From NCBI GenBank assembly GCA_944323535.1, contig CALUSW010000004.1, positions 1 through 56,424 on the forward strand: a DNA stretch of 56,424 nucleotides, read 5' to 3'. The notes beneath the pieces were generated by a model, which worked only from the letters and a program-made list of their open reading frames with translations, did not search any database and was not told the DNA's origin. Each line of letters starts with the position of its first letter. Position 1 is the first letter of the stretch. The stretch is from Candidatus Gastranaerophilales bacterium (lineage in GTDB: Bacteria; Cyanobacteriota; Vampirovibrionia; Gastranaerophilales; Gastranaerophilaceae). Made by a program: the position numbers and the translations under genes. Positions 37,708-46,721 of the stretch are shown here, in pieces.

Positions 37708-39675
37708 TTAATCCTTAATTTTCAAAATTTCATAAATATCAATAGGAATGGATTTCCCTTTTATTTTCATTTGGCTCAATTTAACAACTTCAACATTATC
37801 TTTGACATATTCATAAGTATATTCACTTATTAAGAACTGGGTTTTTAAAATTTTATTATAAGCCTCAATTCTTGAAGCAAGATTAACATTATCACCTATT
37901 ACCGTGTATTCAAGTCTTTCTTCTGACCCAATATTTCCTGCAAAAACTTCTCCGGTATTAATACCAATTCCGACGGTAATTTCTGGTCTGCCCTCAGATA
38001 ACAGCTTTTTTCTTAGTTCTTTAACACTTTGAATAATTTCCAGTCCGCATTTAATTGCATCTATAGCATGGTTTTCATTTTTTATAGGCTCACCGAAAAC
38101 AGCGAGAACACCGTCACCCATATATTTATTAATAATGCCTCGATACTTGCCTATTATAGGTTCAATTACGGAAAAATACTCATTTAAAATCGATGAAACT
38201 TCCTGCGGAGATAATTTTTCCGATATTTGCGTAAAATTTCTGATATCAACAAAAAGAATTGTAACAACTGCCCTGACACCGCCAAGCTTCAATTTATCAA
38301 TATTTTCCATTACTTTCTTCATTACATCTTTTGAAATATATTTTCCCATTGCATATCTAATCATTTCACTGCTTTTATCTGTAGTAATTACAGAATATAT
38401 TTTTTTAAGAACAGCAGCCGTATACATTGATATTACGGGAGTTAACGGCGGAACATAAATACTACAAAAATATTCATAAAAATAATAAAACAAATACAAA
38501 AAAGATAAAAGTGACGTAAAAATAATATTATTTTTAAAATCTCTAAAGCCTCTTATTATAAAAAAGCAGAAAATAACAGTAATTATTAAAGAGAAATCAT
38601 TTTTATTTATTGATTTAAAAGTATTTGAAAGCATATTATTAATCATAGTTGCATGAACATCCATATCGGATTGTTTATCCAATATCGGCGTTTCACTCAT
38701 CTGATCCCATACATTTTTATCTGCATTTAATCCGACAATTACAATTTTATCTTTAAATTCCTCCGGATTAATTTTTGGATTTTTTCCGTTTTTTAAATCA
38801 TAATATGAAACAAGTACATCAATGGCAGAATATGTTTTGTGAGTATAATATTCTTCTACGGGAGAATACCAGTTGTAATAAGTAAAGATACCGTTAACAT
38901 TGTTCCCGATATAATCTTTTGACGTTTTTTGGATAACAGGAATTTTTAAAGTTTTACAATTATCATCCGAACATAAAAAATCATCATACAATACAAATGA
39001 ATTTATGCCCGTATACATGGAATATGCACTGAGAGCTAAAGAAGGATACAATTTATCTCTAAATTGAATAACCGGCATATAACTTCTTACAAATTCGTCA
39101 TTATCCTCGGGAATAATAGAAAAAGCAAGATTTATTGAATTTTCAAGCATTTCCTTCGGAAGTTTTATTATTCCTTTATAAAGAGAAGGCAGAGGATTTT
39201 TTCTTTTATCCGTTATTGTTACATTTGATTTTGACTCAAATATTTTATAATATTCGGAAGGAAGAACATCGCCCGCCATATTTGAATTAAGAAAAAAATA
39301 GCTGTTAATTAACTTTTTTTGATTTTTAATTCGTTTATAAAACTCTGAATCATTTTCAGGATAATAGGAGTCGGGAAGCATAATTACATTATGAAAAATA
39401 ATTGCTTTTGCAAATGCTTCATTTTCCAAATAATCAAAAATATCTGTAAATAAATCTTTTTTCCAAGGCCAGGTAATTTTATCAAGGGATTGATTATCTA
39501 TTACGACAAGTACAACTTGATTAGATGCAATATTTTTTTTAATAAGAAGAGAATTTTTAGTAAAATAATCATTAACTTTAACATCTAAAAAGTTCGATGA
39601 AAGAGTATATACGGAATACAGTATTACTAAAAAAAGAAAAAATATTATTATTTTAGGCGTAAAATTTTTATACAT
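37708..39675 (-). CDS. CHASE2 sensor / class III adenylate cyclase
   Basis: 655 residues: one N-terminal membrane helix, an extracytoplasmic CHASE2 domain (about 35-365), two or three membrane helices (about 370-430), and a class III nucleotide cyclase domain (about 465-650). Metal aspartates are in VDIRNFT and MGDG, and the transition-state Asn/Arg are in GDNVNLASRIE. KYMGDG and the DNVN context fit adenylate rather than guanylate cyclase. It is expected to convert an outside signal into cAMP, but no CRP-type regulator is in the window. It ends two bases before the GTG start of recG, which is an unusual pairing. Confidence 0.9.
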   Translation of the reverse strand: MYKNFTPKIIIFFLFLVILYSVYTLSSNFLDVKVNDYFTKNSLLIKKNIASNQVVLVVIDNQSLDKITWPWKKDLFTDIFDYLENEAFAKAIIFHNVIMLPDSYYPENDSEFYKRIKNQKKLINSYFFLNSNMAGDVLPSEYYKIFESKSNVTITDKRKNPLPSLYKGIIKLPKEMLENSINLAFSIIPEDNDEFVRSYMPVIQFRDKLYPSLALSAYSMYTGINSFVLYDDFLCSDDNCKTLKIPVIQKTSKDYIGNNVNGIFTYYNWYSPVEEYYTHKTYSAIDVLVSYYDLKNGKNPKINPEEFKDKIVIVGLNADKNVWDQMSETPILDKQSDMDVHATMINNMLSNTFKSINKNDFSLIITVIFCFFIIRGFRDFKNNIIFTSLLSFLYLFYYFYEYFCSIYVPPLTPVISMYTAAVLKKIYSVITTDKSSEMIRYAMGKYISKDVMKKVMENIDKLKLGGVRAVVTILFVDIRNFTQISEKLSPQEVSSILNEYFSVIEPIIGKYRGIINKYMGDGVLAVFGEPIKNENHAIDAIKCGLEIIQSVKELRKKLLSEGRPEITVGIGINTGEVFAGNIGSEERLEYTVIGDNVNLASRIEAYNKILKTQFLISEYTYEYVKDNVEVVKLSQMKIKGKSIPIDIYEILKIKD

Positions 39676-39748
39676 AAGACAATTTTAACCAAATTACATA
39701 ATTTTGCAAAAAATTTTACTTATATTAATGAAAAAATTTATGCTTCGT

Positions 39749-39770
39749 GACATGAAAATGTCTTTATAAT
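39749..39770 (+). promoter_or_regulatory. pheT promoter with dyad over the spacer
   Basis: TATAAT at 39765-39770, about 34 bp upstream of the pheT ATG, is preceded by the perfect dyad GACAT-GAAA-ATGTC (39749-39762), which would cover the -35 to -10 spacer. No good -35 box at 17 bp is seen. The position suggests an operator that a repressor or activator could occupy. Confidence 0.45.
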
Positions 39771-39803
39771 AGAATTAAATATATATTTTGAGAGGAAGAA
39801 AAA

Positions 39804-42257
39804 ATGAAAATATCATTGGAATGGCTGAATGAATTCGTAGATATAACGGATATTACAGTTGAAGAGATAGTCAATGCACTCACAATGAGCGGTTTGGAAG
39901 TAGAAGAAATAGAGAAAACCGGACCAAAATTCACAAATATTATTACAGCTGAAATAAAAGCAATAAAACAGCATCCTAATGCCGATAAACTTCATCTTGT
40001 TGATGTTAATTTAGGCAATGAGATTAAAACAGTAGTATGCGGTGCTCAAAATATAAAAGAAGGACAGATAATACCTTATGCTTCAGTCGGTTCTAAAGTA
40101 TTTTCAAGAAAAACAGGAGAATTATTTGAACTTACTCCGGCAGTTATAAGAGGGGTTGAGTCGCAGGGGATGTTATGTTCTCAAGATGAACTGGGACTTG
40201 AAGGCATGCAGGAAGAAGACGGCATTCTCATTTTAAATAATATATACAATAATTTAAAAATCGGTTCAAAATTAGAAGATATTTTGAATATAAAGGAAGA
40301 TACAATTATTGATGTTTCGCCGACCCCTAACAGAGGTGATGAAATGTCTGTAATTGGTGTCGCAAGAGAAATTGCCGCTTTATTTAATAAAGAATTGAAT
40401 TTTTCAAAATTAGAATACACAAAAAATCTTTCTACAGATAAATTTAAAGTCGAAATTATTGACAAAGACACCTGCAGCTATTATGCAGTTGGTTTATTAA
40501 AAGATATTATAATTAAACCTTCACCCGACTGGATGAGAAGAAGACTTGAAGTATCCGGTATTCGTTCTATTAACAATGTAGTTGATATAACAAACTATGT
40601 TCTTCTTGAATACGGTCAGCCATTGCATGCTTTTGATATGAACAAGCTTGACGGATATATATGTGTAAGAAGGGCACATGAAGGTGAAACGATAGTTACT
40701 CTTGACGGAATCGAAAGAAAACTCAATCATGATTCCGTATTATGTGCTGACAGGAATAAAGGAGTATGCGTTGCAGGCGTATTTGGCGGCGAGAATTCCG
40801 AAATTGATAATAACACAAAAAATATTGTATTAGAGTCTGCCTGCTTTACACCGGCAACAAACAGAAAAAATGCCAGAAGCGTAGGATACAGAAGCGAAGC
40901 CTGCGCAAGATTTGAAAGAGGAATTGATATAACAAACACAAAACCTGCTCTTTTAAGAGCTATGCAGCTTATGACAGAATATGCGCAAGCAAAAGTCGAA
41001 GGCATTGTAGAAACCGGCTCCGACAAATGCGAAGATATAGAAATAACATTAAGATTTAAACAAGTTAAAAAAATCCTCGGAATAGATATTCCCGCTCAGA
41101 AATGTATTGAAATTCTGGGAAATCTTGGATTCAAACTTCTGGGCAAAAATGATATTGCCGCAAAATTAATAACTCCCAGCTACAGAGTAAATGATGTAAT
41201 GCAGGAAATTGATTTAATTGAAGAAATTGCAAGAATATACGGTTACAATAAAATTGAGCCTACCCTGCCGCAGAAAACAAAATCTCCAGAAATCACAAAT
41301 CAGGAAAAATTAATAAAATCTGTAAACTCCTTGTTCCTTGGTTTTGGATTTAATGAAGTTACAACATCTTCCCTAATAGGAGAACCACTGCTTAAGCAGT
41401 TCGGCTTGTCTTATAATAAAGAAAGGGCCGTATATGTCCAGAAACCCCAGTCTGACGAACATACAATGCTAAGACAAACAACTATTGCCAATATTTTAAA
41501 CACAATTAAATATAACTTTGACAACGGACAAAAAAACATCTGGATATATGAAATCGGCAAAACATACAGCATAACTCATCAAGCGACAGAAAAAGACAGC
41601 GGTGTTACGGAAAGTCAGATATTATCGGGAGCAATAACAGGAGATACTAATTGCAATTTATGGAAAAACAGAGATAAAGCAGATTTTTATGTTCTAAAAG
41701 GAGTTATTGAAAATTTATTTTCTTTATTAAATATTTCTTCCAGAATAAAATTATCGCCTGCTAAAGACTGTGAATATCTGCACCCCGGAAGAAGCGCACA
41801 AATTGTACTTCTTGGGAAAGTACCTGAAGTAGTTGGCTGTTTTGGAGAAATATATCCTATAATCAAAGATAAATTAAAAATCAATCAGGATGTTTATTTA
41901 TTTGAAATTAACCTGGGTAAATTAATTGAAGCTGCTTCTACAAATGTAGTTAAATATAAAACACTGCCGCAATATCCTGAAGTTCAACGAGATATATCTT
42001 TTGCAATTGAAAAAGGTATTTCTAATGAGCAAATAATGCTTGCAATTAAAAAGAGTGCAGACTCTAAATTATTCAAAGGAGCAAACCTGTTTGATATATA
42101 CGAGGGAGAACATATTAAGGAAGGCTTTAAGAGTATGGCATACAGAATAACGCTTCAAGATGAAGCCTCAACACTAACAGATGAAATTATAGAAAAACAA
42201 ATTTCATCAATCAAAGCAGGGCTAATAAAAAAATTCCCAACTGTAAGTATAAGATAG
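39804..42257 (+). CDS. pheT: phenylalanyl-tRNA synthetase beta subunit
   Basis: 817 residues, within the usual 790-820. N-terminal EMAP-like tRNA-binding domain (about 40-150, HPNADKLHLVDVN), B3/4 editing domain with the conserved VVDITNYVLLEYGQPLHAFD, B5 domain, catalytic-like core near 480-690, and the C-terminal ferredoxin-like anticodon-binding domain (KTLPQYPEVQRDISF). It needs the PheS alpha subunit to form the active heterotetramer, but pheS is not next to it, as in Cyanobacteria. An AGAGGAAGAAAAA site precedes the ATG. A GC-rich hairpin lies about 50 bp after the stop. Confidence 0.97.
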   Translation: MKISLEWLNEFVDITDITVEEIVNALTMSGLEVEEIEKTGPKFTNIITAEIKAIKQHPNADKLHLVDVNLGNEIKTVVCGAQNIKEGQIIPYASVGSKVFSRKTGELFELTPAVIRGVESQGMLCSQDELGLEGMQEEDGILILNNIYNNLKIGSKLEDILNIKEDTIIDVSPTPNRGDEMSVIGVAREIAALFNKELNFSKLEYTKNLSTDKFKVEIIDKDTCSYYAVGLLKDIIIKPSPDWMRRRLEVSGIRSINNVVDITNYVLLEYGQPLHAFDMNKLDGYICVRRAHEGETIVTLDGIERKLNHDSVLCADRNKGVCVAGVFGGENSEIDNNTKNIVLESACFTPATNRKNARSVGYRSEACARFERGIDITNTKPALLRAMQLMTEYAQAKVEGIVETGSDKCEDIEITLRFKQVKKILGIDIPAQKCIEILGNLGFKLLGKNDIAAKLITPSYRVNDVMQEIDLIEEIARIYGYNKIEPTLPQKTKSPEITNQEKLIKSVNSLFLGFGFNEVTTSSLIGEPLLKQFGLSYNKERAVYVQKPQSDEHTMLRQTTIANILNTIKYNFDNGQKNIWIYEIGKTYSITHQATEKDSGVTESQILSGAITGDTNCNLWKNRDKADFYVLKGVIENLFSLLNISSRIKLSPAKDCEYLHPGRSAQIVLLGKVPEVVGCFGEIYPIIKDKLKINQDVYLFEINLGKLIEAASTNVVKYKTLPQYPEVQRDISFAIEKGISNEQIMLAIKKSADSKLFKGANLFDIYEGEHIKEGFKSMAYRITLQDEASTLTDEIIEKQISSIKAGLIKKFPTVSIR

Positions 42258-42306
42258 AACTTTTCTCGAATATATTTCAATCTATAGTCGTATTAATATT
42301 CCATAC

Positions 42307-42337
42307 ACCTGCCGGCTTAATACTATTAGCGGCAGGT
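42307..42337 (+). terminator. likely pheT terminator hairpin (weak T run)
   Basis: ACCTGCC and GGCAGGT pair, with additional inner pairing (GC and TAAT/ATTA), giving a stable GC-rich stem. The tail is ATTAATTTGTTT rather than a clean T run, so termination efficiency is uncertain; other structured roles remain possible. The rest of 42258-42500 holds no gene that I can support. Confidence 0.45.
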
Positions 42338-42454
42338 ATTAATTTGTTTATATTTGCTGCTTTTAAATCTTAATAATACACAACAAATTCATATACTATA
42401 CATGTAAAAATATTAATAATTTTGTATCATAACGTAATAATTGAATATTTTTTC

Positions 42455-42482
42455 TTGAAAAGAAGTAATAAAAAGATATAAT
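42455..42482 (+). promoter_or_regulatory. sigma-70-type promoter of the Cys-rich small protein
   Basis: TTGAAA at 42455-42460, a 16-bp spacer, and TATAAT at 42477-42482. Transcription would start near 42489, giving a 5' untranslated stretch of about 75 bases before the GTG at 42566, in which a 21-codon ORF is open from 42501. Confidence 0.65.
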
Positions 42483-42500
42483 AATAATATGATTTACGGG

Positions 42501-42566
42501 ATGTACATGCAGATAATAAATACATTACAAAATCATTTGGGGATTATATCAAGGAGGAATTTATAG
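42501..42566 (+). CDS. possible 21-codon upstream ORF
   Basis: ATG at 42501 begins about 12 bases after the predicted transcription start and reads MYMQIINTLQNHLGIISRRNL. Its TAG stop (42564-42566) overlaps the GTG start of the Cys-rich protein by one base (TAGTG). The AAGGAGG of the main gene lies inside this ORF, so ribosomes could reinitiate. There is no good ribosome site of its own. It may be chance; the overlap is what makes it worth listing. Confidence 0.25.
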   Translation: MYMQIINTLQNHLGIISRRNL

Positions 42567-42784
42567 TGCTAAAAACCAAAGAACTTGGCAGACCAATAGC
42601 GGTTAGGAGATGGACAAATACAGCTTTAGAATGCTATAAAAGAGGCTGTGTTTGTGAGGGATGTTTTTATACAGACTTTTTCAACGGCACTTCACAGCGC
42701 TGTCAGATGAAAGCCTCTGTATTAGAACTGGTGAGAGTACTTGGCAAGCCTAATGTAGAATTACAACAGGTTTTGGTGGATTAG
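42566..42784 (+). CDS. 72-residue Cys-rich protein, possible metal-binding
   Basis: GTG start at 42566 with AAGGAGG at 42551-42557. The protein has a core of ECYKRGCVCEGCFYTDFF followed by QRCQMKASVLELVRVLGKP: five Cys in a span of about 25 residues, with CVCEGC resembling a short zinc knuckle or Fe-S ligand set, then a helix. No signal peptide. A strong terminator follows at 42803-42830, so it is a monocistronic unit with its own promoter. I cannot name the family. The ordered cysteines suggest a small metal-binding or nucleic-acid-binding factor. Confidence 0.75.
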   Translation: MLKTKELGRPIAVRRWTNTALECYKRGCVCEGCFYTDFFNGTSQRCQMKASVLELVRVLGKPNVELQQVLVD

Positions 42785-42802
42785 TTAAACTCATATTATT
42801 TT

Positions 42803-42830
42803 AAAGACTCCTTATTAGGAGTCTTTTTTT
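42803..42830 (+). terminator. terminator of the Cys-rich small protein
   Basis: AAAGACTCC-TTATTA-GGAGTCTTT is a perfect 9-bp stem with a 6-nt loop and continues into TTTTTTT, a textbook intrinsic terminator 19 bases after the stop codon. Confidence 0.93.
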
Positions 42831-42857
42831 ATCGGAACTTTAAACTAATTAATATAT

Positions 42858-42899
42858 AAACTAAAAAAGCCTCATTTATTAATCAAGGCTTTTTAGTTT
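42858..42899 (-). terminator. terminator of the symporter gene
   Basis: AAACTAAAAAAGCC and GGCTTTTTAGTTT pair with one bulged base around a 15-nt loop, just after the 3' end of the minus-strand symporter gene. The A/T-rich stem gives a T run on the minus-strand RNA. Confidence 0.75.
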
Positions 42900-42927
42900 T
42901 GCAATAAAAACAGAATTTTAAGAAAAG

Positions 42928-44259
42928 TTATATAATCTCTTTATATTCCTCCGTATTATTTAGGAGATTATAATCTATTTCATTTTCATTGTCCGCAATT
43001 ACTGCCGTAACAACAGCATCACTGCAAACATTAACAGTAGTCCTAATCATATCTACAATACGATCTATTGCAAATAAGAACGCAAATCCTTCAACGAGCT
43101 GTTGCGGAGATAATCCCAATCCGTTTAAAACAAGAGCAATTGTTATAAGCCCTGAACCCAGAATACCTGCACACGTACTTGATGCAATTATAGCAAGCAC
43201 CATAATTTGTATAATTTGAATCGGTTCAAGGGTAATACCGTATGCCTGCGTCAGGAAAATAACGGCAACAGTCTGGAATAAAGCAGTACCGTCCATATTT
43301 AAAGTTGCACCTAAAGGAAGAACGAAACTGCAAACTTTATGAGAAATTCCTCTCTTTTCACAACAGGCAATAGTTAAAGGAAGTGTAGCGCTGCTGCTTG
43401 CGGTACCGAATGCAACAAGTAAAGCTTCAATTATTGCCGTATAGAAAGTACCTATAGGAACTTTGCTGAAAAATTTGAGTAATAACGGATATACAACAAA
43501 AAACTGTAAACAAAAACCTACAAATACGACGGCAAAGAACTTCGATATCGTAGAAAATATACTTAGTCCGAATGTGGAGACAGCAACCGTTGTTAAAGCA
43601 AAGATACCGGGAGCTGCAAATATCATAATCCAGTCGGTTACCTTCATTGTTGCGGCAAATACAGATTCAAAAAAGGAAACTATTGGTCTGTTAATTTCTC
43701 CCACTTTAGACAAAGCAAGCGAAAAGATAAGAGCAAAGAATATAATAGGAATCATCTCCCCTTTTGCCAGTGATTCAAGAGGGTTTTGAGGTATCATATT
43801 TAAGAATAGATTGCCCAGCTGTGACCTTTGATCATGCAAAACATTATTAACCTGATTTTGTATTTCAAGAGCAGATGATTGGCTTATATACTCCTGAACA
43901 CCAATACCTGGTTTAATCCACAAAACAAGAAGTGCACCTATTGTAACAGCAAGAATTGTTATAATTCCATAATATAAAATCATTCTCTTACCAAACTTAC
44001 CGATTTGCTTGCTGTCGCCGATACTTGAAATACCAACAACTATTGCACTGCAAACTAAGGGTATTACAACCATTTGTATCACTCTAATAAAAGCCTGCCC
44101 GATAAGATTGAGTAATTTTATAAAAGGAACAAGAATACCCTGATTTTCATGAAGATAGTTGCCGAAAATAATACCTGCTATAATAGCCAAAAATATATGC
44201 CAATTACGTTTTATACCTAAACCGATTGCAACAAATAAAGTTTGAACGTGTAATTTCAT
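42928..44259 (-). CDS. dicarboxylate/amino acid:cation symporter (GltP/DctA type)
   Basis: 443 residues with eight membrane helices and two re-entrant hairpins expected for the DAACS family. Seen: MIPQNPLESLAKGEMIPIIFFALIF, the serine-rich hairpin TASSSATLPLT, the cation/substrate motif NMDGTALFQ, and a late helix with DRIVDMIRTTVNVCSD. These match GltP/GltPh-type Na+- or H+-coupled transporters of glutamate, aspartate or C4-dicarboxylates; the exact substrate is not resolved. It stands alone with its own terminator, and its promoter region is shared with the divergent murC. Confidence 0.93.
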   Translation of the reverse strand: MKLHVQTLFVAIGLGIKRNWHIFLAIIAGIIFGNYLHENQGILVPFIKLLNLIGQAFIRVIQMVVIPLVCSAIVVGISSIGDSKQIGKFGKRMILYYGIITILAVTIGALLVLWIKPGIGVQEYISQSSALEIQNQVNNVLHDQRSQLGNLFLNMIPQNPLESLAKGEMIPIIFFALIFSLALSKVGEINRPIVSFFESVFAATMKVTDWIMIFAAPGIFALTTVAVSTFGLSIFSTISKFFAVVFVGFCLQFFVVYPLLLKFFSKVPIGTFYTAIIEALLVAFGTASSSATLPLTIACCEKRGISHKVCSFVLPLGATLNMDGTALFQTVAVIFLTQAYGITLEPIQIIQIMVLAIIASSTCAGILGSGLITIALVLNGLGLSPQQLVEGFAFLFAIDRIVDMIRTTVNVCSDAVVTAVIADNENEIDYNLLNNTEEYKEII

Positions 44260-44393
44260 AAATACCTCTTATTCATACTAAAGTGTACTAATTGTACAAT
44301 TATTTCAATAATAATTCAACTATTTAACAAAATATATAACATTAACCGATTTTTTATAATAGAATGTAAAAAGTAGTCAGGTTAATAGAGTTT

Positions 44394-45797
44394 ATGTTCA
44401 TGTCAGTTAATCAGAAAAAAATTTTTTATTTTATTGCCATAGGCGGAGTAGGAATGAGTGCACTTGCTAAATATCTTGCAGAAAAGGGCTATACTGTTTA
44501 CGGTTCTGATTCTGCAGAAAGCAAATATACTCATTTACTTGAAGAAAAAGGCATTAAAGTATATATCGGACATGACGAGAATAACATAAAAAAAAATATG
44601 GTTATTGTTGCAAGCAGTGCAATAAAAAATGACAATCCCGAACTAAAAAAAGCACAGGAATTGAAATTAAAGATAAATCATCGCTCTGACATATTAAAGA
44701 TGATTTCTGATGAATTTTCAAACAACAAAAATTCCTGTTATATAGGGTTTTCAGGAACACACGGCAAAACGACGACAAGCGGATTATGCTCATATTTGTT
44801 AAACAAAGCAGGTTTTTGCCCTTCTTTTGTTGTAGGTGGAATTATTCCCGACTTAAATACAAACGGAGAATATAATCAAGACAAATATTTTATTGCGGAA
44901 CTTGACGAATCAGACGGAACTATTGAAAAATATTCTACTGACATTTCCGTAATAAATAATCTTGAAGAAGATCATCTTGACTATTACAAAAACGGTTTTG
45001 AAGATATTTCAAATACATTCAATAAATTTCTTTCAAATAAGCCTGATCAAAAAGTTATTATAAATATCGATAATGACGGATGCAAAAAATTTATGAAAAA
45101 ATATCCCGGATATAATTATATAACTTTCGGGCTTAAAGAAGCTGACTATACTGCTAAAGATATAACTTACAGCGGACTTGGCTCTTCTTTTGACATTTTT
45201 CTCTCTGGGCAAAAAACGGAAACAATATCTCTTTCGATACTGGGTGAACATAATGTATATAACGCATTAGCGGTTTACGCGGCAATTAAAGAAGCCGGAA
45301 TAGACACAAAAAATCTAATTAAATATTTTTATGAGTTCAGCGGTATGGGGAGAAGATTTCAAAAAGTATGCGACATTAATAATATAAAAATTTATGATGA
45401 TTATGCTCATCATCCGAGTGAAATAAAAACCACCTTAAACTCCGTAAAAAAAGCACTACAGAAAAATCAAAGACTTATAGCAGTATTTCAGCCGCATAGA
45501 TACACCAGACTTAAATCTCTATGGAATAATTTTAAAGAATCATTCCATAATGCAGATTTGCTTTTGATAACGGATGTATACCCTGCAGGAGAAAAAGAAA
45601 TTGCAAATATAACTTCCGACAAATTTGCAAAGGAACTAAAAAATAAAGATGTAAAATATATAAGCGGCAGTATGGATGAATGTACAGAAAAAATTTTCCC
45701 TTTACTTAAAGAAGGCGACATTGTTATTACTCTGGGAGCCGGAACCATAACACAGCTCGGAGGATTACTTGAAAAAAAATTAAAAGGTAATAGTTAA
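44394..45797 (+). CDS. murC: UDP-N-acetylmuramate-L-alanine ligase
   Basis: 467 residues. Mur ligase with N-terminal IGGVGMSALAKYLAEKGYTVYGSD, central ATP-binding GTHGKTTTSGLCSYLL, ELDESDGT, and C-terminal YDDYAHHPSEIKTTL and FQPHRYTRL. It adds L-Ala to UDP-MurNAc, the first peptide step of peptidoglycan precursor assembly. It opens a tight murC-murB-ddl-ftsQ run. TATAAT at 44355-44360 is a candidate -10 box. A second in-frame ATG at 44400 is an alternative start. Its stop directly abuts the murB ATG. Confidence 0.96.
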   Translation: MFMSVNQKKIFYFIAIGGVGMSALAKYLAEKGYTVYGSDSAESKYTHLLEEKGIKVYIGHDENNIKKNMVIVASSAIKNDNPELKKAQELKLKINHRSDILKMISDEFSNNKNSCYIGFSGTHGKTTTSGLCSYLLNKAGFCPSFVVGGIIPDLNTNGEYNQDKYFIAELDESDGTIEKYSTDISVINNLEEDHLDYYKNGFEDISNTFNKFLSNKPDQKVIINIDNDGCKKFMKKYPGYNYITFGLKEADYTAKDITYSGLGSSFDIFLSGQKTETISLSILGEHNVYNALAVYAAIKEAGIDTKNLIKYFYEFSGMGRRFQKVCDINNIKIYDDYAHHPSEIKTTLNSVKKALQKNQRLIAVFQPHRYTRLKSLWNNFKESFHNADLLLITDVYPAGEKEIANITSDKFAKELKNKDVKYISGSMDECTEKIFPLLKEGDIVITLGAGTITQLGGLLEKKLKGNS

Positions 45798-46721
45798 ATG
45801 ACAGATATTTTTGAAAATTATTCAGTTAAAAACGAATCAACATTTAAAATCGGAGGTATAGTAAAAAAGGCAGCATTTCCGCATACAATTGAAGAAATGG
45901 TAAATCTCTTAAATTCAAACGAATATGATATTGTACTCGGAAGCTGTTCCAACATCTTATTCAGTTCCGGCAAAATAGATAAAAATATAATATTTACTAA
46001 ACATATAAAAGACTATAAATTTGAAGATCCAAAATTAACAGTCTCATGCGGAACAAAAGGTGCTTTAATTTCAAAAGAATGCAGGGAACGGGCTTTAACA
46101 GGATTTGAATTTTTAATAGGTTTTCCGGGCAGCTTTGGCGGAATGATATATATGAATGCCTCTGCACATAACCAGTCAATATCTGATTGTTTTGTATCGG
46201 CAAGATTATTTGATATTAAAAACGCAAAAATTATTAATTTCAATAAAGATGATATGAATTTTTCATACAGAAAATCCGGATTATTAAACGGTAATTATAT
46301 ATTATTAGATGCAGTATTTGAACTAAAAGAAGGTTCGAAAGCAGCAATTGAAGAATTAATGCAAAGAAATATAGAATTCAGAAAATTAAGACAACCGTCC
46401 TTATCTTTCGGAAATGCAGGAAGTATATTTAAAAATCCTGTTAATGATTCAGCCGGAAGACTGCTTGATCTAGCGGGAACAAAAGAAGAAAAATCCGGCG
46501 GCGCCGCAGTCTTTGAAAAACACGCAAATTTTATAATTAATAAAAATAATGCAACTTCGTTTGATGTTGTAAATTTAATGTATAAAATGTATTCAAAAGT
46601 AAAAGAAAAATATACAATAGAACTAGAACCAGAAATAAAATATATAGGAAATGAAGGAACGGAAGAGTATAAAATATGGGAATTAATGACTTCAAAAAAT
46701 ATCCAAACAACACAAAAATAG
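45798..46721 (+). CDS. murB: UDP-N-acetylenolpyruvoylglucosamine reductase
   Basis: 307 residues, FAD-dependent reductase making UDP-MurNAc. Seen: FKIGGIVKKAAFP near the start, LGSCSNILFS, GFEFLIGFPGSFGGMIYMNA (FAD-binding), FSYRKSGLL, SFGNAGSIFKNP with the catalytic Ser, and SGGAAVFEKHANFIIN near the end. Size and motifs fit the shorter type II MurB. It starts on the base after the murC stop. Its last 46 bp overlap ddl in another frame, so translation is probably coupled. Confidence 0.96.
   Translation: MTDIFENYSVKNESTFKIGGIVKKAAFPHTIEEMVNLLNSNEYDIVLGSCSNILFSSGKIDKNIIFTKHIKDYKFEDPKLTVSCGTKGALISKECRERALTGFEFLIGFPGSFGGMIYMNASAHNQSISDCFVSARLFDIKNAKIINFNKDDMNFSYRKSGLLNGNYILLDAVFELKEGSKAAIEELMQRNIEFRKLRQPSLSFGNAGSIFKNPVNDSAGRLLDLAGTKEEKSGGAAVFEKHANFIINKNNATSFDVVNLMYKMYSKVKEKYTIELEPEIKYIGNEGTEEYKIWELMTSKNIQTTQK

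Noticed and set aside
38135-38458. 107-codon plus-strand frame inside the cyclase gene
   Set aside because: Fully antisense to the cyclase domain and its membrane helices; composition follows the real gene.
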